Under the pieces are notes generated by a model. That model worked only from the letters and a program-made list of their open reading frames with translations. It was not told where the DNA came from and did not search any database. 64,000 nucleotides of DNA. Origin: Periplaneta americana (lineage: Eukaryota > Arthropoda > Insecta > Blattodea > Blattidae). This document shows positions 55,601 to 64,000 of this stretch, one piece after another. The stretch lies in NCBI RefSeq assembly GCF_040183065.1, contig NC_091128.1, positions 174,956,668 to 175,020,667 on the forward strand, read 5' to 3'. A program made the position numbers and the translations under genes. How positions within the stretch are numbered: the stretch's first letter is position 1; each line of letters starts with the position of its first letter.

Positions 55601-58600
55601 TGTAATATAAAGAAGGCTGTGACTCATAGCGTACAAAAATCTCAATAGTCTGTGATCAATTTAATAAGTTAATCGGTTCACATATAATTTTCATGTAGTT
55701 GTGCCAAAAGATATTGTCTGTAACTAGTACGAAAGTTTCTCATATTGAAGGTATACCGATAAGCTATCACAATTTGACTTTAATTATGTGTGTGTGTTCC
55801 GCCTTTGCTTATCATACAATTAAATGGAGAAACTAATAAATCATATTTTCATTAACGTTTTCGGTACTTATGTACCATCTTCAGATGTATGTATATAATG
55901 CTAATTGTTAACCAAACCTCTAGGTGCATGTGTCGTAAACTTAGATGATCAGTGTTTTTGTGCGTACTGTACTGTATCGATGAAGTGTTGTCATGATTGA
56001 ATAAATACAACAAAGCCATTAACTATTATAGAAGTGCCACAACATCACTTTCAGCAAACACAGCCATGTCAACGATACCACGTCTAGCTCAACGCTAAAA
56101 AACAAGATCACCACAACTGCCTCATTCAACTTCACATCGGCAAACACCGCACAACAAGTGATCACTAACTTCATATATTTAAAGTGATGCACAAACTATG
56201 TGTTTTTAAACAGTTTTAAACAGTGTTTTTAAATAGTGTTTTAAATATTGACTGAAACATTTAATTTTTAATTTTGATAGTATGTTGTACCAACAAATAG
56301 TATATAAGAGCTAGGTAATTATTTATTCAATCATGACAACACTTCATCAATACAGTACAGTACGCACAAAAACACTGATCATCTAAGTTTACGATACATG
56401 CACCTAGAGGCTTGGTTAACAATTAGCATTATATACATACATCTGAAGATGGTACATAAGTACCGAAAATGTTAATGAAAATATGATTTATTAGTTTCTC
56501 CATTTAATTGTATGATAAGCAAAGGCGGAACACACACACATAATTAAAGTCAAATAGTACGAAAGTGTCTTTCATGCACTTGTTTCGAAATTTCAATGAT
56601 ACACAAAAGTATCATATTCTAATCCTAGTTACGTAAATAACTAATGTCTTTATGAGAGAAGCGAGTATAATGATCAATGAAAATTTCATCTACAGTAGGT
56701 GGGAATGTAAAAGGTACTGGATAAACTCAAAGCATCATGAACGTGTCTGACAATATATTTTTTTTCATGTCAGAGAAGTTTGGCAAATTATCGAAGATTT
56801 CAACCTAATTTCATAATGTTTTTTAAATCTTATTTCACACAACTACACAACTGACAGATTTGGCTTCTTTTTATGTTCAGTAATGTTTGCTCTTCGGCCC
56901 ATAATTAACCATGGCCCATGTATTGGGAATCACTGACTTAAGTACTGTATTTAAATGATGTAGCGAAAGAAAGTCAAAGTAACATTAAAGTTTTGCAAAA
57001 TGTAGCTGAATAAGGTGTGTGTGTTGCAGGGTTCCCGAATCAGGTGGACCAAAAGGAGTTGAAGTCCTTCTTCAGACAGTTCGGGAAAATAAAGAAATTC
57101 GTATATGGAGCCCAAGGCAATTTTGCGATTGTTCACTTCTTGGACAGGTTGGTCACATAACTACGTTCATGGGGTATTCTCATGTGTTTATATATAGTAT
57201 ACCAGTTGATTATTAATTGTCTGTTGCTAGAAACAATTCTTTGCTTTTTCTCCTAATGGTACATTCTGTTTAATGCATTACTTATTGAAGGGTTGACTAT
57301 TATTCATAGCTTATTTCATTAGACACACTTATATCTTACAGCAAATTGTATTTATTTATATTAATGCCATTACTCTTAAATTCCTCTCTGGTGCACACAA
57401 TTATTGGAATTTTTTAAAAAAAAAAAACCACCATGACTTTGTTTTTACTCCTTTGAACTTAAATTGGATGCACTTATGCAATATGGAACCAAGTCCAAAA
57501 TACAGCTTTTGAGCTGCAGCTGTTTTAGCAAATCGTCACAAATAAAATTCTACATTCATTCATTCATTCATTTATTTTATTCCATAGATCTTACATGAGC
57601 AATGAAGCTTTAAGATGTGGAACATGTCAACATTTTACAATATTACAATTACAATTTTTACAAATTTTTATAGTTTTACAATTTAGTAATTTTCTACAAT
57701 TTTTACAATTTTGTACAATTTTTTTACATTTTTTTTTACATTTTGGCGAGATGTAGTGAGATGAGATGAGGTCCGAGGATTCGCCAAAATATTACCTGGC
57801 ATTTGCCTTTTCGGTGGGGGAAACCTCGGAAAAACCCAACCAGGTAATCAAATCAAATGGGGTAATCAAATCAAAGGGGTTGATGCCAAGGACTCGCCAT
57901 AGACCATCCGGCTTCAGTCCCACGGCTGGGGAAAACCTCCGAAGAAACCAAAGTCCAAAGGGGGATCCAACCCAAGCCCGAACGCAGCTCCGGATGAGCA
58001 GCCCAGCGAGTCTGCCGACTGAGCTACATCGATGGCTCTACTAAAAGTATACAATACATAGCCAATCAGATTATTAAATTTACAAACGCAAACGATCATT
58101 CATAAGTTGAGCTATGTTATAATACAAAACAATTTAATTAAATTTAAGGCATAAACAATTCAACCAGTTGTGATATACAGAAATTGATAATACATATCAT
58201 GCAAACTACTTCAAATTACAAACACAAACAATTTATCAGTAGAGCTATATACATCAATACTATTACGAAAGTAATGATTGCATTATTAACATCCTGAAAT
58301 GCTCTTTCAGATCACTGGTGTAGCTCGCATCAGTATTTGACTCACACAGAGTAGAAGGCCAACATTGGAGTTGGTTCCATATTGCTTATTGCAAAAATGG
58401 ATATTGGCACTTGGTTCCTACTTGTGTGATTCAAATGAGATGAGGCAACATTCTAGTTCAAATCCATGTTTAAAACTTTATTATTGGACAACTAAACATC
58501 CGAGACACTAATTGTGAAATTACAAATAAAATTTTAAAAATTTATATTCATTAGCATTTGTTCCTACATTTACTTATCATTCCAAGGTGAAGTCAAGGGG

Positions 58601-61600
58601 ACCATCGATTCCATCAACATCATCCTCAATGTTAGGATCTGAAATCAGGTTTAAATAAAACTGTTTCGCATCAACTGGTATGAGACGCATTATTGACGTT
58701 ATGTCTTGCAATTTTGGCAGTGACATAGGTTTACCATTTGGCCATAAAGGTACCAGGAGCCCTGCTAGGTCTGGAGCAGACTTTGGTCGGCATTTGTTGA
58801 TATTTATTTCAACTAAGTTTTCATCAAAGTCTGTGTTCATAAATATTGAATAAGGCTTGTCCTTTGTAATTCTTATTTGACGGAGTGGCAACCATTTAAT
58901 TTTGGTGTTGTCTGTGTCATGTTTTCTGTTGACTATCTTTGATACATTAACATAACTCTTGTTGCTATAATATAATATAATATAATATCACTTCTATTCG
59001 CAAAATATTGTATTCAAACTCCCATATTTACGCAAAACAAACATGGGAACTGACAGCTTGGAGTTGATTCTAAATTGCAAAACACTGCGCTATGGATTCT
59101 GTTTTTGGTGGTTGGTTCAGATCTCTCTATAGTGCAGCACGTTACAGATAGGAGTTGGTTCTATTTTGTATAAGAAACTATAGACATTAAGACACATTTT
59201 GCAATAGAAATTCAGATATTCATAAAATGGTGGTTGGTTCCATATTGCATAAGTGCATCCAATTATCATTTTGCCGTAACTGCGTTGAAATATTGGATAT
59301 ACGAAAAGAAAGACATATTGCACACAATTCATTTAACACAAGTTTATGTATCTACAGCAGCAGTGTTATTAGCAGACATCGGATTTTCGGTCCCAATACT
59401 GAATGTTAGGTGTAAGTCAGTTACAGCAAGGTCATTAAACTCATTGGTATCCTTCTTCCGTATGCGAAGGGATGTAATGTCTTGTTGCTGTGTAGGGACC
59501 GAAAATCAGCGGTCTTGCTGTTAGTTATTGTATAAAAGTGAATAATGGAAAAAGTATGTGCCATATACAGGGTGATTCAAAACCTCTGCGACAAACTTTG
59601 AGGGGTGATAGATGTAACAATAAGGAACCCTTTCTGTTAAACAACTTATGTCTTTTGACGTGTCATTTCGAAGTTACCATTGAAAATGTTTTTGCGCGGG
59701 CGTACGTCAATGTATGGGAATGTGTGCACCCATGTTTGTAAGAGACGAGAAGGGTTGTTGTTGTTTGTTTACGTTTAATGTTCAATACCTTTTCCTTTCA
59801 GTTCAGTCTAATCATCAATTGAGAGTGAATGTCTGCACTTTTCCTGAGTTAACTGACATGGGAAATCACCCTCACCACACAATGTTTGCTCGACTTTATC
59901 AGCGCCTTCGAGACGATGGGTCTCTTTGTCCCCGTCACAATGGTGGAAGACCGCGTAGACATCCATTCTCATATTGATGATTACACTGAACTGAAAGGAA
60001 AAGGTATTGAACATTAAACGTAAAAAACAAACAACCCTTCTCGTCTCTTACAAACATCTCAACAAACAGTCAAGCAGGGGTGCACACATTTGCATACATT
60101 GATGTACCCCACACAAAAACATTTTCAGTGACTATTACACTCTTACTACGTCATGCTACTTTTGACCAATAAAACGGTACGAAAGGACGTATTTCAACCA
60201 ATCATGGCTGCTTATCGCACAATTTTATCGCATCCCTAGCATTTGTTTAATTTTATCGCGTCCCTAGCATTTGTTTCTTTGTTTGCCAACATTTGAAACT
60301 GCGCTGGTCTGGACGTCAAAAATATATATAAAATTACAAACCACTCCAGTCGATGCACAGCAGTTTCAAATATGACTCGCATTGGCATTCAAGAACAAGA
60401 ATTAATAAAAATCACTGATCATACCTATGCATCTTCTGAAATCCGATTTACAAATAAATGAAGAGCACCATTCGGAAATCCTGAATAAGTTGAATACACC
60501 ATGTAGGCCTAAATCAACGAGTTCCACTTCTATTACGCACATGTCCAATATAACATCAATTGAACCACCAACTACATTCAAATTTGAAAATTGTACATTC
60601 AATAATTATTCCTTTTAAAATTATTCATGTTTATTTTTTATGTCATCGTCGTTAATTAAAACTTTTCTAACACTTGTGTATATTAGTTAGGTTATGTTAT
60701 AGCTTCTGCTCTGAGAGGATAAAAAGAACTTCTGCTATATGATATTATGGATAGTCACGTATCAGAGATTGTTTAATATTAAGATTTATTGAATAGTAAT
60801 CATTACAGTGTCTGTATAAAGACACTACTGCCATCTAGCATGCATCTAGCGTAATATTTGTAATGTTGAGATGGTACAATAATATATTTGAAGACAGTTG
60901 TATTTTCGTAAGTCAATTAATATTTTATTGTATTGGAGTACTTCGTTACTTCTAATCTTTATATACTTTCTTCTAATCGTGTAATAGTCAATTAAATCCC
61001 ACTCGAGTTTTGATTTTCTCTAGATAAATCTGCTCATGTTCCACTCGCAGATTTATCGATAAAATCAAAACGTCTAGTGAGATTACTGTTGATAACTTCG
61101 AAACGACGTGTCAAAAGACATAGATTGTTTAACAAAAAGGGTTCTTAGTTGTTAGAGCTATCACCCCTCCGAGTTTGTCGCAGAGGTTTTGAATCACCCT
61201 GTACAATGTATTTTGAATTCCCTCCCTATCCTCCCTAGTATTTTGAGACTTGTTGTCGGATTATGATTTGTATTGAAACATTCAATAGTTCCCAGTAAGT
61301 GACAATGGCGATGTAATAAGTATAAGTCATTGTATTGATTTATAATGAATTTAAAATCAAGTTCAGTTTTCAGAATTAGGCTGTTGGGTATTCCATCATG
61401 TCCTGGAACTTTACATTTCCAACGTTCCATCACCAGGGCAGATACGTAGCCTACTCTGTTGGGCTAGTTATGCCAGTCTGACTGAGCAAAGGTTTTTTAA
61501 TTGGCTATTGTTTATATAGGAAACTGATTGCTGAAGTCAAATGAGACAGTCTGAAAAATCACGAACGTACATTATCTCAAAATCTGTGCTTCAGTGGCTG

Positions 61601-63802
61601 GCCATGATAATATCTTTGAAAAATATTGGAGTGCAAGAGGTCAAATGACTTTGTCAAACGCCTGGCATTAGAAAACAACAACAACATTATAATACAGTTA
61701 ACCAGTATATATGGCCTAAATTGATCTACCCATTACAAATGGCTACCATCAGTTACCAGGAACATTCCTAGAAGATATTGACAAGTTAATCCATAGTTCT
61801 GTTAAACAAATGCTTATGTTGCCATCTGATACACCTACTAGTATGTTATATGCAAGCAAAAAATACAGAAGTTTGGGACTAGTCAGAGCATCATGGGAAG
61901 CGTTCTTGCAACATTGCAACATCTGCATCACTTTAATATTAAATGAAAATCCTTATGTAAATAGTATGTGACCTTTGATGTCTGAACTTAATTCTTCCTG
62001 TCAACATCTAAGTCTCCCTTGTCCAGTTGAACTTCGTAAATCTGTGACTAGGAAATTAAGAGAGGAATTAAGAAATGCAGAATTCGAATCTTGGAAAGTA
62101 ATGCCTGGAAGAGGCAGAGGTGTAGAATTGTACAGCCAAGTACCTAAAGCCAACGCCTGGATTTTTAATAAGTCTGGACTATCTACATCTGAATGGGTAA
62201 CCTGCCTCAAAATGAATGCCAATTTAGCAGCAGTTAGAGGAGTACCTGGTCGCTCTTTGGACGGATCCCGGTGCAGACATGGCTGCCCGGAGACTGAAAC
62301 CCTTGCCCACGTCCAAGGTCAGTGTAACAGAGGTTTACTCCTCCGAAATGCCAGACACCATCATGTTCGATCCTTAATTGCAACTGCTTTAAGAAAAAAG
62401 TCTTGGATAGTAGAAGAGGAAGTTTTCAGCCTTGCTACTAATGGCTCCTCTAGACGTATTGACATCATAGCGTATTCCTAGGCTACCAAGAAAGGATATA
62501 TAATTGATCCTACCATAAGGATTGAAAGGGGGAGTAGCCAGCCGGAGGATGTCAATCAAGAAAAGATCAACATTTATCTGCCAACAGCTGATTACTTCAA
62601 AGCAAAATACCAGCTTGAAAACATTGAGGTGATTGTTCTTCTTATTGGAGCTCGTGGTGTGATTCCCAAGTTCTTTGAAAGCTTCAGGAAGACTTTTGAA
62701 CTACCACAGACACTTACTGCTGACATCATAACTTCAGTTTTGAAACGCTCTTGCCAAATTCTGAGTCATCATATTCACTCTGTTTAATTTTTTTATTCAC
62801 TTTATAATTCATTTATGTTTATTTTACTTTTCTTTCTACAAAATTTATGTAAACATTTAATATTGTAAAATTCATGTAGGAGAGTATACTGAGTCCTTCT
62901 GGGCTACCTCCAATGGGAGGCAGTTATTAAAATTAAAATGAAACAGAACTATAAATATAATTGATTTTGGATTACTAAAACTAATTTTTTATATTAATAG
63001 CACAGAGGAGAAAAAATAAAATCTGAGCATTATGTTATAAAAAAAGAGTAGTTAATATGATCTGTGTAGTATTACCCGCGATAGAATACCCAAGTGCATA
63101 ATTCTGATCACAGTTATCTGAAAGCCAAACACTTATATAAGTTCTGTTTTGTTTTTTAACATCTTCATGTACTTGCTTCTATGACATACATATTGAATAA
63201 TTAATATGTTTCATGTTGTAGGTCGTCTGCTCAGACTTGCCTCTCCAAGAAATTGTACTTCCGTGACTCCTTCCTCCAAATCAAGCGAGCTGAAGTGCGT
63301 GAGAATTTAAATTTTAACAAGGGTAATTGTAACTGCAACCTTTTGTTATTCATTTCTTATTCTCATATCAAGCATAGGGGATACTTTTTAATACTGAAAG
63401 AATCTGTTCCAAAGATTTGATGAAAATAAGTGTTCCTAAATCGTACTCATTTTGCTTACTAGCTAAATAAATAAATAAAAAATAAAAGTGGTCATGAAAT
63501 ATTTGGAACGATTTCAGAATGGAATTTTTTTTTAGCTTCCCAAGACTACTTCGTGAGCAACGAACTGAATGATGGTCAAATCATGACTGTGTTGTCCTCT
63601 TGCAAGCCTGACTTCCAGAATCAAGCGAGGGCACTGATGAACGAGATTCTACTGAGAGACTGCAGAAAGTACACGTTACTCTGCCAGCACTTGGAAGCCA
63701 CTTTGTCTGCTACATTTCCAGGCTGTAAGGCATATGCATTTGGCTCAACAGTCACCGGGCTGGCGTTCAAGGGCAGTGACCTAGATGTCTACATGTCCAT
63801 GG
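52453..63802 (+). CDS. TUT1: Terminal uridylyltransferase TUT1 / Star-PAP, N-terminal part
   Basis: Exons 52453-52606, 57030-57147, 63222-63322 and 63536-63802 (640 nt, 213 complete codons); the gene continues beyond the window. Domain order: U1-type C2H2 finger (Cys8, Cys11, His24, His30), RRM (RNP2 IYVRGF, split over the first intron; RNP1 NFAIVHF), then the start of a polymerase-beta-like nucleotidyltransferase with AYAFGSTVTGLAFKGSDLDV. That GS plus DxD pattern binds the nucleotide and two metal ions. Finger-RRM-NTase is characteristic of TUT1, which adds the U6 snRNA 3' oligo-U tail and acts as a nuclear poly(A) polymerase. The ATG is the first in frame, 28 nt after a possible acceptor at 52424, so an upstream non-coding exon is likely. 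Introns of 4.4 and 6.1 kb are full of repeats. Confidence 0.9.
52880..52988 (+). pseudogene. LINE RT C-terminal fragment, part 1
   Basis: + strand FLDLKIDNVLNWKSRVTEIT and LNSACFAIRSM. Continues at 54496 after the LINE inserted at 52989-54495. Confidence 0.65.
52989..54495 (-). mobile_element. LINE with RNase H domain, 5' truncated
   Basis: Reverse strand. Open RNase H frame 53797-52967 with LHLYTDGSL, FDGEIIAI, ILSDSKAAIL, WIPSHCGILGNKNADALA (the usual D, E, D and H/D residues), then HRIGIYQSPNCPLCNSNQE and a 3' CAA-rich tail. The upstream RT thumb (KYLGVIFDSKLTWSNHLKYI to IRLPGNN, about 54410-54004) is separated by stops. Target duplication GTAAATAT/GTAAATTT (52981-52988, 54496-54503), inside an older LINE. 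Confidence 0.82.
54496..54595 (+). pseudogene. LINE RT C-terminal fragment, part 2
   Basis: VNFNILKTIYFAYFHLVMGF and IIFWGNSTDSNN continue part 1 directly. Interrupted by the MITE at 54596. Confidence 0.7.
54596..55204 (+). mobile_element. 607-bp-type TA-MITE, copy b
   Basis: 609 bp with the same ends as 20149-20755, TA duplication, opposite orientation. The 83-codon frame is intact (54848-55099); the 60-codon frame has a stop and changes. Confidence 0.8.
55205..55237 (+). pseudogene. LINE RT C-terminal fragment, part 3
   Basis: IFLQKKVIRI completes the reading of parts 1 and 2 after the MITE. Confidence 0.6.
55850..55887 (-). ncRNA. Hammerhead ribozyme candidate, element D left arm
   Basis: The best example: CAT, CTGAAGAT, stem II GGTAC/GTACC with loop ATAA, GAA, palindrome AACGTT, A at the cleavage position, ATG. 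Confidence 0.58.
56440..56477 (+). ncRNA. Hammerhead ribozyme candidate, element D right arm
   Basis: Same, with AATGTT in place of the perfect palindrome (a G-U pair in a dimer). Confidence 0.5.
57030..57147 (+). CDS. TUT1: TUT1 exon: RRM core
   Basis: Acceptor GTTGCAG, donor GTTGGT (a weak GT donor). FPNQVDQKELKSFFRQFGKI, then VYGAQGNFAIVHFLD. NFAIVHF is RNP1. Confidence 0.9.
57743..58040 (-). mobile_element. tRNA-headed SINE, family 3, copy b
   Basis: Reverse strand: GATGTAGCTCAGTCGGCAGA (A box), GGGTTGGATCCCC (B box), body TTACCTGGTTGGGTTTTTCC repeated in part. Confidence 0.7.
58577..58985 (-). CDS. Unidentified ORF end, probably transposon-derived
   Basis: Reverse strand open from about 58957 (SYVNVSKIVNRKHDTD) through MPLRQIRITKDKPYSIFMNT (Met at 58891), then SLPKLQDITSIMRLIPVDAK and DGIDGPLDFTLE, stop at 58577. 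About 125 residues, acidic C-terminus. I do not recognise the family. A TATAA-rich acceptor-like site (58985-58962) could make it a last exon. It is antisense within TUT1 intron 2, flanked by inverted copies of a 31-bp sequence (57465, 59232), so a mobile-element gene tail is the likelier reading. Confidence 0.4.
59368..59522. mobile_element. Short MITE
   Basis: About 150 bp with inverted ends GCAGACATCGGATTTTCGGT and ACCGAAAATCAGCGGTCTTG. Confidence 0.55.
59568..61201. mobile_element. DNA transposon with double inverted repeats
   Basis: TA duplication (59566-59567, 61202-61203). Outer inverted repeats of about 120 bp (CAGGGTGATTCAAAACCTCT and complement). A second inverted pair inside (about 59685-59822 and 59975-60127) encloses a transposase N-terminal piece, FARLYQRLRDDGSLCPRHNG then GRPRRH. 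Confidence 0.75.
61588..61687 (+). mobile_element. LINE 3' end (RNase H family), 100 bp
   Basis: Forward copy of the last 100 bp of the 52989-54495 element, ending AACAACAACAACA. Confidence 0.75.
61700..62945 (+). pseudogene. R2-like LINE C-terminus with endonuclease domain
   Basis: Frames with stops and shifts: YIWPKLIYPLQMATI, YRSLGLVRASWEAFLQH; then open 61975-62481 with NANLAAVRGVPGRSLDGSRC, CRHGCPETETLAHVQGQC (CCHC knuckle) and SSRRIDIIA (endonuclease Asp). A TAG at 62479 interrupts; the same frame goes on with KKGYIIDPTIRIE and KYQLENIEVIVLLIGARGVI to SHHIHSV. Knuckle plus restriction-like endonuclease at the C-terminus fits the R2/R4 group. Not in rDNA here. Confidence 0.75.
62946..63221. 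other. TUT1 intron, nothing recognised
   Basis: AT-rich; only the acceptor of the 63222 exon is seen. Confidence 0.4.
63222..63322 (+). CDS. TUT1: TUT1 exon: end of RRM
   Basis: Acceptor TTGTAG, donor GTAATT. SSAQTCLSKKLYFRDSFLQI, then KRAEVRENLNFNK, the last helix and strand of the RRM. Confidence 0.85.
63536..63802 (+). CDS. TUT1: TUT1 exon: nucleotidyltransferase active site
   Basis: Acceptor TTTTTTAG, donor GTGAGT at 63803. ASQDYFVSNELNDGQIMTVL, ending FGSTVTGLAFKGSDLDVYMS. GS and the DLD pair are the catalytic signature. Confidence 0.92.
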
Positions 63803-64000
63803 GTGAGTGTCTCGCACTATACGAGATATGTTTGAAAAGTTCGTGGTCTGACACATAGACTGCATTGAAAACGTGTCAACAATGCCGTCATTGCTAGGAG
63901 CCATTTTACATTAGTTAATTTTCTGTTAACTGCATTTTGTGTAGTCTAATATTGAAGTTAGTGCATCGAACAGATTGGCAGAAATGAAAAATATGGAGCT

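Larger units (their letters stand above)
55737..56554. mobile_element. Fold-back, Penelope-like non-autonomous element D
   Basis: 12-bp target duplication TAGTACGAAAGT (55725-55736, 56555-56566). Unpaired tail 55737-55771, arms 55772-56007 and 56320-56554 (about 236 bp each, very similar). Spacer ~310 bp, non-coding. Both arms hold a hammerhead-like motif. Confidence 0.8.

Noticed and set aside
62001..62222. 73-codon - strand ORF
   Set aside because: Shadow of the R2-like LINE frame on the + strand.

Overview
This window is animal nuclear DNA, almost certainly insect and most likely a cockroach (Blattodea, Periplaneta-like). The support is split genes with GT-AG introns of up to about 9 kb, three recognisable metazoan proteins, and very dense young and nested transposable elements. 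One LINE family has a [16 protein letters not shown] 3' end with a GTAA/TTAC tail, which I associate with cockroach genomes. The species call is inference. There is no bacterial operon, rRNA gene or CRISPR array.

Three host genes lie head to tail on the + strand. (1) The 3' part of SNX25 (sorting nexin-25) is carried by twelve exons from 4390 to 21409: end of PXA linker, RGS, coiled coil, PX and nexin-C. (2) TRPT1 (tRNA 2'-phosphotransferase) runs from a proposed four-codon first exon at 30349 to 38695, with a proposed short last exon at 47835-47860. (3) The 5' part of TUT1 (terminal uridylyltransferase / Star-PAP) has exons at 52453, 57030, 63222 and 63536: zinc finger, RRM and start of the nucleotidyltransferase core. 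It runs off the right edge. I joined all exons by reading frame and splice-site phase. SNX25 sums to 1782 nt and TRPT1 to 654 nt, both exact codon multiples ending in a stop.

The rest is mostly repeats: four copies of one LINE family (one with a nearly complete reverse transcriptase), RNase H-bearing LINE pieces, an R2-like endonuclease remnant, several tRNA-headed SINE families, and DNA transposons or MITEs with TA, TTA or 7-bp target duplications (pogo, mariner, DUF4817-type, PIF/Harbinger, possible hAT). Introns also hold two large tandem arrays: a ~67-bp minisatellite filling one SNX25 intron (14.94-18.2 kb) and a 51-55 bp array in a TRPT1 intron (37.1-38.3 kb).

The most interesting signals are two kinds of fold-back insertion. 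First, four unrelated-looking palindromic insertions (13.2, 22.4, 50.1 and 55.7 kb) share one architecture: 10-13 bp target duplications, inverted arms, an unpaired ~30-35 nt tail on one side, and in the arms a 38-41 nt motif fitting a small hammerhead ribozyme with a palindromic stem III. This is the type associated with Penelope-like retroelements. Second, a ~285-bp unit carrying a tRNA-like gene is inserted as a six-fold head-to-tail multimer plus one inverted copy (42.09-44.02 kb, 11-bp target duplication). The same unit, with the same termini, sits as a palindromic insertion at 5.41-5.84 kb with a 12-bp duplication.
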